Counted from the first letter of the stretch, positions 25,136 to 37,070 are shown. The stretch is DNA of 64,000 nucleotides from Lepturacanthus savala (GCA_030544235.1 CM060469.1:21014517-21078516); one strand, 5' to 3'. Made by a program: numbers and translations. The notes: generated from the letters alone by a model not told the origin.

Positions 25136-25644
25136 TATCCATTGTGTTTGCTAATAATCTTTAAACGCTGTGAATTTCAAACAGAATTGGGTCTGATCCC
25201 TGATAAAAGTACAATCTCCTGGTACCACGTGCATCTAACTGCACAGGACTTTTAGCAGCTATTATACTGATATTAACCCCTTCAACCGGCACAGCTCTTT
25301 TCCCATTATCCTGGCTCGGCTCGGCTCTGTCCTTCCTCCCTGCTCCAGCTCTATCTGAAGCTGGGATTGCAGCTAAATCTTTTCCATGCAGCAAGTGGAC
25401 CATAACTGGAAGAAATAGGCTGAGATCCTGCTGAGAAGAAGGAGAGAGAGGGGCGGGTGAGGCAGGCGGAGGGTAATCACAGGGAGCGATATGATGGTGA
25501 AAGATGGGCGAGAGACACGGAGGAGGAGTGAAGAGAGAGATTTATAAATGCACCGTGTCTGTCTGACTGTAGATGACTGACGAGGAGCCAAATCTGAGAG
25601 AAACTCTCACAGTTAAATCTCCACAAAACTGGGAAGTCTACCTG

Positions 25645-25690
25645 TCTGTCTCCCTGTCTGTCTGCTAGTCTGTCTACATGTCTGTCAATC
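25645..25690. repeat. Imperfect (GTCT)n tetranucleotide repeat
   Basis: CTGTCTGTCTCCCTGTCTGT followed by further GTCT units with substitutions. Confidence 0.75.
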
Positions 25691-25719
25691 TGTGAATACC
25701 AGTGGTAGTCTCATCAACT

Positions 25720-26130
25720 ATTTATCAAAAATACTCATCATTTGTAGCCCTATAGCGTAGTATCATCAGTAGTAGTATTATCACTACAAACAGTGTAATA
25801 TTGGCAGAAGCAGTAATAGTTGTATTGATAGTTCTATATATCAATGTAAGCAGCATAGTATCAGCAGTAGTAGTGGTTGTAGTGTAGTATCAGCAGCAGT
25901 AGTAGTATTATCTGTATAAACAGTGTAGTGTTCAGTAGCATACCAGTAGTAGTAGTATGAGTAGCATGAGCTGTGTATTATTCAGTCGCATGAGCAGTAT
26001 AGTATTATTTGTATTAACAGTTTCATTTTCATTTTTATCAGTATAAACCATGTATCAGAAGTGTAGTAATCAGTAGTATCTGCACTATTAGTAATAGTAT
26101 TATCAGTATAAACTGTGTAGTATCAGCGAT
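25720..26130. repeat. Decayed AGT-type trinucleotide array
   Basis: Many AGTAGTAGTAT, CAGCAGTAGTAG and GTGTAGTATCAG units, often in longer 20-40-bp near-repeats with AAACAGTGTAGT. This is the complementary strand type to the array at 24740-25135. Confidence 0.7.
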
Positions 26131-26226
26131 CTCTGGTCTGTTGTTTCACTCCTTGTTTCTCCTCCTGAAAGCAGTTTCCCGTTTCCTGCCATCAAATCAA
26201 TGTCTGATCCCGTAGCTGAACACTGT

Positions 26227-26342
26227 GTTCGGTTCTCTCAGTCCTCTCAGTTCTCTCAGCTTTCTCAGCTCTTCTCAATTCTTAATTCTCTCAGTCCTTT
26301 TAGTTCTCTCATTTCTCTTAGCTCCTCTCAGTTTTTCTCTGT
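26227..26342. repeat. Decamer minisatellite, TTCTCTCAGY-like
   Basis: About eleven imperfect units such as TTCTCTCAGT, CCTCTCAGT and TTTCTCAGCT follow one another. Confidence 0.8.
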
Positions 26343-26559
26343 CCATCCCAACAAAGCGACTTTTTTATAGAGTCCTTTAATTATCAGCTCCACAGTTTTT
26401 ACTGTGGTGGCGTGACTGCATTAGCTGGGATTGAAAACCAAACGGGGTGAAATGTATAAAGAGGTGTTTTACTGCCCAGTTAAACAGGCTTTGTGGATAA
26501 AGACACAGGCTCGTTGGTGAGCTAATGATTTACACTCTGTTGTTGTTGTTGTTGTTGGT

Positions 26560-26700
26560 AATTTACTAATTGGCTTAGTGTATAAATTCTAATGGAGAAT
26601 AAAACTTCATTTGTGTGTTGCCGCTTAAGTGCTCTGCACAGAGCATAATTGGATGAAGAAGTTGATTATCCACCTTAGTTTGTAAAATTGTCTTCAGTCA
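26560..26700. promoter_or_regulatory. Candidate conserved noncoding element
   Basis: Contains TAATTTACTAATTGGC, CTAATGGAGAATAAAAC, GCATAATTGGATGAAG and TTGATTATCC, all homeobox-like cores in unique sequence after a (TTG)n run at 26539-26556. Confidence 0.25.
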
Positions 26701-26883
26701 TTGGCTCGTTATGATAATTGCTGCTTTCTTTGACATTTCACAGGGTTGAAATACATCTGATAACAGATATTTGAAGTTTATGACAGTGTTTACAGCAGCA
26801 GCGAGACTGAGTAATAGGAGAAAACATCAGGCTAAATCTGTAGCTGTTCATATACACACAAAATATGCCTGTAATTAGATTCA

Positions 26884-27003
26884 CAGTGTTGTAATCAAGA
26901 CCACATAAACCAAGACCGAGTCCTGACCAAGACCTGAGTGTAACGAGCCTGAGACCAGTCCAAGACTTTGAGGGGCTAAGGCCAAGACCAGACACTGCAT
27001 GAC
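26884..27003 (+). repeat. Fragment of a CAGTGTTG...CAAGACC DNA-transposon repeat
   Basis: Starts CAGTGTTGTAATCAAGACCA and contains repeated AAGACC units (AACCAAGACCGAG, GACCAAGACCTGAG, GGCCAAGACCAGAC). This is the known style of a fish hAT-like repeat end. The right end is not resolved. Confidence 0.5.
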
Positions 27004-27324
27004 ACACTTAAAATAATAAAATATGGAAAATGCATATTAGAGGCACTCAGAATCTAATCTGAAAGAATTAGAATTAAAAAGAATTCCCATAAAAACACCC
27101 ACAGAAAACAAATGGAGGATTCTGCCATATATTTGAAGTGTACATGAATGTATAAAGCTACCATGAGATATCTTAATAAAATAATCTAAATGGTTTTGCA
27201 GAGGTAGATTTAACATGTTAGAAGTTCCTTTGAATCAACCAAAGCATCTTTATTCTCTTTTTTCATGTTTCAATATCCACACAATTCATATCTGTCAATC
27301 TACCTATCAAGCTATCTAAGCGAG

Positions 27325-27665
27325 CTGCTATGATAAATCGATTAGTTGTGAACTATTACAATAATAACCAACGATTTTGTTATCTTTGACTATCTCCTTC
27401 CAGCTTCTCAAATCTGATTAATTTCTAGTTTCTTTAGTCTTATATTACTATTAATAAATTAATTGTTTGGTTCATAAAATGGTGTAAAATGTTGATCAAG
27501 CTAAAGATTCAACATAAAATGACTTTTTTTGTCCAGACCAAGAGTCCACAACCCAAAGATCATCAGTTTACTATTATAGAAGACAAAAGAAAAAGAAACT
27601 AGAAAATAATCAGATTCGAGAAGCTGGAACCAGAGAATTTGGACATGTTCTTAAAAATGACTCAA
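27325..27665. mobile_element. hAT-type repeat family A, two pieces head to head
   Basis: The first piece (27325 to about 27455) is in inverted orientation: CCAGCTTCTCAAATCTGATT, then TTTCTTTAGTCTTATATTAC. The second (about 27456-27665) is in direct orientation: TTGGTTCATAAAATGGTGTA, then AGATCATCAGTTTACTATTA, then GAAGCTGGAACCAGAGAATT. The switch within a few bases near 27455 suggests two overlapping insertions or a rearranged copy. Confidence 0.7.
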
Positions 27666-27772
27666 ATGCAGAATTTTCTCTTGTTCTGTATAAAAACACA
27701 GATATCAGACTCTGAGTTCTTATAGTAGGACATCACACATCAAACTATCAAAACTGCTTCTGACTGTTTTTG

Positions 27773-27806
27773 TCACACACACACACACACACACACACAC
27801 GCGCGT

Positions 27807-27867
<61 letters not shown>

Positions 27868-27890
27868 ACACACACACATACACACACACA
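27773..27890. repeat. (CA)n microsatellite, interrupted
   Basis: CA array with a CGCGCGTG insert near 27800 and a CCAC slip near 27867. Confidence 0.95.
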
Positions 27891-28886
27891 CTCCGTCTGG
27901 TCTAAATTCTTAATCATTGTTGGACAAAAGACACTTCCCACTCTCTTCCTTATTGTCTCTCAATCTCTCTGTCTCTCTTTCTTTCTCTCTCTCTCTTCCT
28001 TCTGTTCTGTCTCTATATCCCTCGTCCACTTCCATTGTTCTGCCGGTGGGTATAAACCTGTCCGGCTGACAGGCGGCTGTGGGGAACTCCCTCCGGAGAG
28101 CTGAGATCACAGATGCTCTGCTGATGGGATGTCCAGTTCGTTATCACACACACATCCACACACACACACACACACACAGCTTGACCATCACGTCTTTATT
28201 CAAGGACGAGCGTCAGACGCCAGCACACACATACACACACGCAGGTCCATCTGGCCAGGAAAGGTGTTAATGTGTCTGTAGGTCAGGCAGGAGGCCGACT
28301 GTTTGTTGGAAGCTTCAGTGAGTCCGCCGGGTCCTGCCATGATTAAGAACTCAAACTTGCCCTCATATACTTAGTGTGTGTGTGTGAGAGTGAGAGTGTG
28401 TGAAAAGCGAGGGAATGAAAGAGGAAGATAATTAAAATGCCAAAAGATCTTTGCAGCTGCTGCAGCTTCAGCCAGACAAAGAAATTAACTTTTGTTTGTT
28501 TATCGGGGGTAGTTTGTATCAACTTTATCAGGGTCCTGGTGGGAGTTACCCAACTTTCCCCTGGATGATGAAATACATATTTGCTCTCTTATCTCCAATA
28601 GTGTGTATTTGTGTATTTTATTTGTGCACTTTTCAAGATACCTGAGGTTTTCCTCTCCACTCGGGAATACAATAGAGGTGAATTCAATTTCATTCGTGGG
28701 CTCCCGGTGTTGAAAACGTACATCTAAACAAACTTTACAGCAACAAATCTGCCCAAACACCAAACCACAGAACTTACTGTACCACAAAGAGGAACATTTG
28801 GTTTTAGTAAACTGCCCCAAAACCAAGACCACGCTGATCAGGAAAAAATAAAACCATGTAGTTTTCCACATTTGTGCAGTTCACAT

Positions 28887-29241
28887 TAGGGCTGCAACTA
28901 ATAACTATTATGATAGTTGATGAACCTATCGATTATTGAAATGATTAATTCATTATTTGTTTGGTTTATGGTGTAAATGTTGAAAGCCAGGTGTAATATT
29001 GACCAATGAAATGATCCCTGCCTCCTCGCAGATGTGTTTGCGTTCACTTTACTTCTCATCATCAGTTTACTATTATAGAAGACCAACGAAACCAGAAACC
29101 ACATAATCAGGTTTGAGAAGCTGGACCCAGACATTTTCTTCTTAAAAATGGCTCAAATCCATGAATTGATTTTCAATGTAGTTGGCAGTTAGCATAATAG
29201 TTAGCAACTGATCGATTAACTGACTAATTGTTACAGCTCTA
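28887..29241 (+). mobile_element. hAT-type repeat family A, complete copy with target duplication
   Basis: Both termini are present: TAGGGCTGCAACTA at the start and TGTTACAGCTCTA at the end, forming a terminal inverted repeat. The 8 bases outside the left end (GTTCACAT, 28879-28886) match those outside the right end (GCTCACAT, 29242-29249) at 7 of 8 positions. An 8-bp target duplication and short terminal repeats fit a non-autonomous hAT-superfamily element. There is no coding capacity. This copy anchors the family definition used for the other fragments. Confidence 0.8.
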
Positions 29242-29749
29242 GCTCACATGCTCACACTTATGTCACATTTATTATTAACTGTCTGGCAGTTTGTATTTTT
29301 CAGGCTGTTTTTCTGTCTTTTTGAGCTCCTCGTCTGTGACAGCATTAATTCTTTGCTTTGCCTTCTTCTTTTTTAATTAAAATGTCTCCTAGAGCATGGA
29401 AAGTGCTCATTACATGCAAAACAAGGGCAATTCTGAAAAGCCAAACTTGTTCTGAACTCAGAAAAATATCTGTCAGTCTGGTGACAAACAGCAACTTGTT
29501 GGCCCTGTTTAACCCACAACTGCTGCTGCACCTTGGAAAGCGGCTGTTGTCTGTCTCCTAGCCGACAGGATTCAGTCGCAGCCTTCGGTCGTCGGCCCTG
29601 TGTGGCCTCGCAGTGGCCTTGAGTGTGAGGACGTGTAGCTGCCCTGAGCAGCCTGCATCAGCCTGCATCAGCCTGCAGTGTGTTAGTCTCTACTGTCCCT
29701 GCATGACTCTGTGTGACCCTGTTTGTCCCTGTTTGATCCAGTGGTGAAG

Positions 29750-29945
29750 CTGCTCAGCTCTCTGGTTATAATTCCCCACATTCGGCGGTATCATAGCGTG
29801 CAGCTCTCTTCACGCAGACGCCCACACATACAGTCTTTGTGAGTGTGCAAAGCTAAAAGCTATTGAAGCTAATTGCACCAACAAAAGCACAATGAGTGTT
29901 TATGCAAATCCTCCTCTCGTTCTGCATCTCACTGGCTTTCTATTC
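29750..29945. promoter_or_regulatory. Candidate noncoding element with a perfect POU octamer
   Basis: ATGCAAAT occurs at 29903-29910 within unique sequence that also has AGCTAATTGCACC and CACAATGAG. The octamer is a known POU-factor site; POU/SOX pairing is an inference. Confidence 0.28.
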
Positions 29946-30170
29946 ACTCCTCCCTCCCTCCATCCCTCTGTTTGTCTCATTATATCCTCTCCTCTCCATG
30001 CTAGCTTCCGTCAGTATTTTTCCTTCTCTCATTCTCTAAAAGGCTCTTTAGTCACTGAGTCACTTACAGTTTTAGTTACAGTCACTTTTACAAAACACAA
30101 TTCTATGTCCACTTTTAAAACACTGAACACATTCACAAACCAGTACCAGCTGAATATGGGAATTAAACTG

Positions 30171-30458
30171 TAGAGCTGCAACAATTAGATGGTTAATCTA
30201 TTAGTTGCCAACTTTTACATTAATCTACAACTGTTTTGATAATTGATCAATTGATTTGAGTCATTTTTAAGAAGAAAATGTCAAGATTCTCTGGTTCCAG
30301 CTTCTCAAATCTGATTTTTTTTTTCTGTTCTTTTTAGTCTTCTATAATAGTAAACTGATGATCTTTGGTTTGTGGACTATTGGTCTGGACAACAAACTTC
30401 AGCTTTGAAAAAGAGAAATTGACCTTTAACACCATTTTATCAACTAAAAACTAATCAG
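30171..30458 (-). mobile_element. hAT-type repeat family A, near-complete copy
   Basis: Starts TAGAGCTGCAACAATTAGAT and carries AATTGATTTGAGTCATTTTT, TTCTCTGGTTCCAGCTTCTC and TAAACTGATGATCTTTGG in inverted family order. It is truncated before the far terminus. Confidence 0.8.
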
Positions 30459-31308
30459 ATCTAACAGAAAATCTTTTTTTTTCACTCCCAATGTGATGTA
30501 GCCAAAGCCTACTTTCCCTGAAGGTAACATGATCGGGGCAGGTCTGTAACCTTTTAATTAAGCTGTTTGTCATGATTCCACACCCCTTTTAGTTGAAAGC
30601 AATCAGAAGTCTGAAACTGAAAAAGACAAAGCATGCAACTTAGAGAAATGAGTAGAATTATTATTATATATTATATATAATTATGTATTATTAGAATTCT
30701 AAATCAAAACTTGGAATTTCAGTTCATTTTGTTTTTATTTTTTCCAAATACAAAACATTTGAGCCAATATTAGCTCCATATCGAACTGCCAGATCAAATG
30801 TTTCTGTAGCTACTTTGCTCAAAATATTTATGGATGCAAAACTGAAGGAAAGGGAAACACAAACTGTATCATCAGCAGTTTAATGGAAGAGAACATGTGC
30901 TGTTGTTACAGCAGCATGAGTCACTTCTTGGTGAAATATGAATAAATAAAGTGCATTTTGTGCTCATATGTGTGTTTCAGAAAACACACTGATGAATTGT
31001 GAAGAAGTGAATATGGTATAAAATGTGAAATGATTAAAGAAAATGAAGTCAGTTGAGTAGTTAACTAATCACATAAGTCAATGAATAAGTCAGTCAGTGA
31101 CCTTTTTATTGAGTGAGATGGTCATTTTGTCATGTATGAAGTCCCTTTCATAATCAGCAGAGCTGCAATCTAAAAGATCAATTTTACAATTCACTCCTCA
31201 TTCGAGCGATCCGCTATGGATTCATAAAATCCTGAGATGGATCTTTTAATTTCAGTGTTTTCTCGTGTATGTGTGGAACTCTAACCATGTTATTGTTATG
31301 TGTTCAGT

Positions 31309-32437
31309 CAGGGCCGCTGCTAAGATTTTGGAGGCTCTAAGCTCAGGTTGCAGGGAGTATTGAGCTTTGACCCCATGAATATGATTTAAATGAAAAAAAT
31401 ATCTCATTAGTAAAACCTGAATAAAAATACCCAAACCAAAAATATCACTTCATTATATTATGCTATCTAGTAGCCTTTGTATTTCACAATGATAGGAGAA
31501 CGAGATAGAACCCTTAAATGACATTAATATGGTAGGACAAAATCAAATACCTTAAAAAATAACATATTCTAATCCTACACATTAAACAAAACAATAGTGG
31601 CATTTTGTGAATGACCAAAGGTGGCCAAATATTTTTTTTGCACTACACACGACTTTAACACACCTTCTACAACACTGTGGCCAGATGTAAAATCATCCCC
31701 CAACCACCGCCCCCTCCCCTCCGCCCCCTGCTACAGCTGAATTTTACTCTCTGTGCAATCCTGTTTACAGTTGGGCTAACCTAGCCTAGCTTGTCGAGTT
31801 TATCACGTAACGCTGTGTTAACAAAACAAACAAACACGCAGACTTACCAGAAAGGGATGCAAGTTTGTCATCTTTCTCTTTTTTCCTCTTTCATGTTTCA
31901 GCTCCAGATTCATGGTGTTTCTTAGATGACATTCTCTCATTTCAGTTGTCGAAGTTTTTAAGTGAAGAAAATTGCTCATTAAAGCCGTTTCAGAGCGTAG
32001 TAAGAAAAGTGGCTCCGAAGCTTTGTGCCGGTCGTGAACGATCCGACTCTTTGAAGTGAACGATCCGAATCTTTGAAGTGAACGACGAGGAGCCGGCTCC
32101 TCATTGGGAGCAACAGAGAAGCCGAACGAGCCGGCTCGTGTTAGTGAGCTGAGCCAAAAGATCCGGCTCTCCAAATAGAGCCGGAATTCCCATCACTGAC
32201 TGTACCATTTACAAAGAACTTGCAGGGGGCTGCGTCTTTTTACTACGCAATAAATAACATTTAATTTTCCCGATTTCAGTGATGGTATACAAAACTCCCG
32301 TAGAACAAATTTTTCTATTTATTAGTGTAATAATTATTATCTTTTTTTTTTTTTTTTTTTTTTTCCAATCTTAATTTTGGAGGCCCCCTCCTCCCTACGC
32401 AGGCTGCGTAGTCTGCGTGTACGGAGCGGTGGGCCTG
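31309..32437. mobile_element. hAT-type DNA transposon relic with perfect 8-bp target duplication
   Basis: The element starts CAGGGCCGCTGCT and ends AGCGGTGGGCCTG, an imperfect terminal inverted repeat. TGTTCAGT lies immediately outside both ends (31301-31308 and 32438-32445), a perfect 8-bp duplication diagnostic of hAT insertion. The 1129-bp interior has no recognisable transposase, so it is non-autonomous or eroded. A 23-T run lies at 32342-32364. A second repeat (31995-32198) is nested inside. Confidence 0.85.
31995..32198 (-). mobile_element. Nested hAT-like repeat end, CAGTGATGGGAATTCCGGCTC type
   Basis: On the minus strand the sequence starts CAGTGATGGGAATTCCGGCT at 32198. It carries repeated GAGCCGGATC, GAGCCGGCTC and AGCCGGCTCCTC blocks, a style typical of a vertebrate hAT repeat. 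A 22-bp unit containing GTGAACGATCCGA and TCTTTGAA is tandemly repeated at 32036-32084. The other end was not found. Confidence 0.5.
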
Positions 32438-32731
32438 TGTTCAGTCTTTGGTGAGACTGGATCATTTGTCTTTGTTTAACAAGAATTAACCACACTGCTG
32501 CTCCTGCTTTGAGCCGCTGACTATAGACAGCACAACATGGCTAACACAGCTAACTGCTAAAACCTAACAGACCTTTGACTTTTACCCAAAAATCATATTC
32601 GAAGTTCATTTGATTATTGATATTAATATTCAAATATATTCAAATATTCAATTAATAATATTTTGACCATTAAATGCCTTCACCAAGACCAATATTGGGA
32701 TTAAATTGAAGTTATACATGGTGGCAGCGCT

Positions 32732-33344
32732 CAGCGGTTCCCAAACTTTTTTAGCCACGCACCCCCATCTATATCCCAACCTGGTTGACGCACCCCCTAT
32801 TTCCCACACCTTCCAAAAAACACAACTAAATGTCTTAAGGCAGCATGTTTGATTCTGCTCAGCCAGAACACATCATCCAATGATCACATTAACAAAAGAG
32901 CGTAATGTCTCTACCTCTCTGCTTTACATGGTGGTGTATTCACTGCTCACTGAGTCATTGTTACTGATAAATTACAAACATCATCAACAGCTGCTTCATA
33001 TGCTGTGTCCATGTTTACAAACGTCTTTTTTCCTGCAACACGTGACTCCAGTGTTTCGACTCGACTGCACGTGTCTGATGCAGGAATTAGATGCACCAAA
33101 AAAAAAATAAAGTGTTAAACCGTCACGTCTAAACAGAGAAGTTGTATAACAGGATGTTGAATATCCATTTAATATGACAAATAAAACGTTTGCTTAGACG
33201 CCTTTATTGTGTCAGAAAATCCCACTTTGAAAAAATGTTATTAAAAACACTCCAGACCGCCATCACGTTTTTTACCTTGCGCACCCTTGAGTGGCCACTT
33301 GCACACCCCCAGCGGTGCACGCACCACACTTTGGGAATCCCTGG
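32732..33344. mobile_element. hAT-Charlie-like non-autonomous element
   Basis: Left end CAGCGGTTCCCAAACTTTTT and right end CACACTTTGGGAATCCCTGG are inverted copies (CAGSGGTTCCCAAAS style). ACGCACCCCC and TGCGCACCCTTGAGTGGC blocks sit at the matching inner positions. No clear 8-bp duplication is visible and there is no transposase. Confidence 0.65.
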
Positions 33345-33857
33345 TCAATGTCACTAGACTATGTGCACGAAAGGCTAAGTATTTATGCGTGTATTAAAAT
33401 TATTATTGAGCAAACAAACCATGCCAGCAAATCTGCCGCTCTACTTTGATGGGCATAGGGGAGATCTCGTGAAGGAGATAGCATGGAGTCAATTCTGATA
33501 TATTTTACATATCACTTTGTCCTTTTTAGTTATTTTTACCTCTTGCCTTGGGAAGCCAAAGTACAAAAAAATCAGGTTTGAATATTAAGGGCTGCCTAAT
33601 ATTCGTTCGAATATCTCTAATTTTTACTCTATTCGAATTATATTCAAATAACGAAGTTCAGAGTCAAAGCCCTAACAGAGCTACATTAATGTTTAATAAC
33701 GCACCAGGTTACGACAGAGGTTCATTATATAATGTTTGGCATTAGTTCCCTGACAATCTGTCAGAACTGAATTGGGACTTTGTGAAATGGAATCATCTCA
33801 ACTCAGTCCTTTTTCGACTCTAATCCAGCCACGGCCAGACCATAATATACTATACTA

Positions 33858-34170
33858 TAGACCCAGGCAATAATACAATATCACTATGTATTATCAATAT
33901 CCACATCATCATTACAATAAGAAAATAAGTCAACTTAATATTGATAGGTGCACTCAAGGTTTGTGTAAAAGAACAAACCAATGCTGCTGCTCCTTGGCTC
34001 ATAAACATCATATTTCCGTTGATAATGGATCAATCATTGAATCAAACAGCCAGCTGTTTAACAGACAAACCACATACATTTGTTATTAAAATAGATAATC
34101 AGTGTTATCCACTGATATGAAAGATCTTATAATAATATATGTTCCAGCTATATTGTGCACCTCTACATTT
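33858..34170 (-). mobile_element. Dispersed repeat family B, copy 2 (inverted)
   Basis: Starts TAGACCCAGGCAATAATACA, includes TATCAATATCCACATCATCA and GTTGATAATGGATCAATCAT, and ends near GTGCACCTCTA. It matches the reverse complement of 23596-24006, with several internal gaps. Confidence 0.65.
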
Positions 34171-34773
34171 ATGTGCTACAGTAGGTCCTTAAGCATAAAA
34201 TGTCCCAAAATATTCAAATGAAAATCATCTATATAAACAAATGATCATAAATTTATGTTATCATTTTTTTTTTATTGTTATACCAAACCAAACCTAACTG
34301 TAGGCCAGAAACAAACACTCCAAACATCAAAAAACAATCATACACAATCCAATATGCAGTAAACGTTTTTACAAAATAATCTCGTGACGACCTTATTTGA
34401 GCCCTAAATTTTCATAAAAGAAAAAAAACGTCAGACCGACGTCTGCCGGTCTATTAAATGACTTTTACTGATAAAAAAAAAACACAATTAGCCATTATCA
34501 GTGTGTCGGTTGCTAACACTGGGATTGTTGTTGTTGTTGCTTCACTTAGCAACAGGGTGGTAACATGCAGGTATCGGAAGGGCAGGAGAATTGTGACTGA
34601 AATAGCGGCAGCGTTATGTCAACACTCCACATCCGTTAAACCAGACCAGTCGTCATCGAGTCCGTCAGCGTGATGCAGTTTCCTGCAGGTCGCAGCAGGT
34701 CTGTTTGGGTTGGTGATATATTTTTATGGCCTGCAATAAAACCACAATGCAGTCAATATTATGAATGGGTCTC

Positions 34774-34808
<35 letters not shown>

Positions 34809-35159
34809 TTTTGAACACAATATGAATAGTGATTAGAAGGTCTGATAAGTGACATTTCCTCTCGGCTCAGGCTTTTATCTACAGCGCACACAGAAGACTG
34901 ATATCTAGCTCTGTTCCTAGATGTAATTTACACGTCTGTATAGGAATGTCTGTGTGTGTGTGTGTATGTGTGTGTGTGTGTGTATCACTCCATGGCTTTG
35001 GACCATTCAGCACTCCCGCTTCCAAACAGTCCCTTTCTGTCTTTCTCCTCACTTCTTTTTTTATTCCTGGCTCTCGTCTTTTTGTTTTTGATGATTATTG
35101 ACAGCGGCAACAACAACAATAACAGCAACAGGAGAGGAAGTTAGAGAGAGCGAGTGAGA

Positions 35160-35460
35160 GAGAGCACGCTGTGAACTGCATCCAGCATCAATTATTCAGC
35201 TCTCTGCTGCTTTGTACAAATAAGATCTCTGGCAGAGAGGACGACAAACAAAGACACACAGAGATTGAGAGCAACTCTGAAACAGTTTGAGCAAAGACAG
35301 ATTGGACTAAAATGATGACACAGATATTTATGGACAATTAATCGGACAGATATTTGGTACATAATTATACAAGATTATCTCCTCGGGCCCGAGTGATTCA
35401 AGGGAGGAAATTAATTTCTCTGATTGTGATAGTGTGGTGTTCTTGCTCTTTATGAACAGC
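35160..35460. promoter_or_regulatory. Candidate conserved noncoding element
   Basis: Unique stretch with CATCAATTATTCAGC, TTTGTACAAATAAG, GGACAATTAATCGGAC and GGAAATTAATTTCTC. It is rich in homeobox-like cores and free of recognised repeats. Confidence 0.27.
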
Positions 35461-36854
35461 GAACATTCTGCTGAAATCTGATATGGATCAAAGCATAGAC
35501 TTTTATTTTAAAGGATACACTTTCGAAGTCATGTTTCCTAAATATAAGAACCTCAAAATACAACTGTAACCGCAACTTCCACAGTTCAACTTTACTCTCT
35601 CTCAATTTTTTACTTATTTCAAAATCTAGTATTTGTTGTTTTATATTGACAAGGTGAAGTATTGTGATATGCTGCAATATTGATATTTTTTGCACGTATT
35701 TTTATGCACTCGTGTAAATTATTTGCATGACAGGAAGTGTCATGAGTTAGAGCTTGTATTATTTACTGTACTTGTCGCACGTCTCTGGGTTTTACTTCCT
35801 CTTTTTTATGGACATTTCCTGGGAAAGTGCAGCAGAAAACATGTACAGGAGAAACCCTGTGAATGCTTTGTTTCATGGGAAATAAATAGCTGAATCCCAG
35901 GAAGTTGTTACGTTCTACACAACACTGCACACCTCCAGTGAAGGTTTTTACAGCTGTATACCTGCCTCTGTTTCAGTGTGTACAGTGTATACTGTATATA
36001 TATATAATTTATTGTTTACAGCTGTCTTGATTTTTTGATGAATAGTATGCTTGGGATCTTTCTCATCTACCAATTCTTTTCTATCAATCCTTTTCCAAAA
36101 TGATTTGAAGACAGTTTAGGCTTAACTCAAACCCTAAGTGACCAGAGAGCAGCAGATTTGAGGTTTACTGGACCGGGTCAGATCTGAGCAGACTCAAACA
36201 AACACACTCAGGTTTATTTAGTGGACCTGTAAGTTTGTTGTTTTTACTCAATATCAAATTCAATCAGGGAAGATAGAAAGAAAGAAGGAGAGAAACTCTC
36301 CTCCCTACTGTTTAGATTCATCCATTATAGATGAAGTCAACCTCACCCAGTGTGTGTGTGTGTGTGTGTGTGTGTGTTGCAGCTCGGCCTCAGCACCAGG
36401 TTGCTGTAACTCGCTTTGATCAATCACAGCCAAAGAGGCTGGCAGGGTGGCACCCGGCAGATGTTGTTGTTGTTGTTGCTGTTGTGTTATTTGAAATTTC
36501 ATGGTATGTGTTCTTCCGTTGTTAGTTCCAGTTTTAATCTTGCAGAAAAAATATAAATTTCATAAATTTCATAAACCCACTTTCAGGATTATTTAATGAG
36601 AAATTGTTGAATAACTTTCTAAACTACTTTTTAAAATCAGTTTTAGAGACATGAAGTCAAATCCTGTCAAAATATTATCATATAGTCATATACACCCTGT
36701 TGAGTAAGCAGTTAAAATAAATATTATGTAGATGTTCTTATTTTTTTCAGAGAGAACTAAAGAATCCAGTGAAAATGCCAGCTGTGGCATCAAACATCAT
36801 TTTTTGATTTAGAACTAATAAAAAATATATATACAGTATATATACTATCAAACT

Positions 36855-37070
36855 GGGGCGACACGGTGGAACAGGGGTTAGCGCTGTTGCCTCACAGCAA
36901 GAAGGTTGCAGGTTCAAGATCTCCAGAGTGAATGGTGTGTGTGCCCCACGATTGGCTGGTGACCATCTGGGGTGTATCCCTGCCTCTCGCCGTAACATGC
37001 TGGGATTGGCTCCAGCAGACCCCTGCGACACTAATGAGGAATAAGCAAGTATAGAAGATGACTGACTGAG
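36855..37070 (+). mobile_element. tRNA-headed SINE, internally deleted copy, TSD TATCAAACT
   Basis: Starts GGGGCGACACGGTGGAACAG and has a B-box-like GGTTCAAGATC. It then jumps from ATCTCC straight to AGAGTGAATGG, losing about 150 bp present in the copy at 46681. The tail is TGACTGACTGAG. A perfect 9-bp duplication TATCAAACT flanks it (36846-36854 and 37071-37079). Confidence 0.85.

Noticed and set aside
24740..26342. CRISPR-like array
   Set aside because: Units are degenerate triplets and decamers without spacers, and the genome is a vertebrate.
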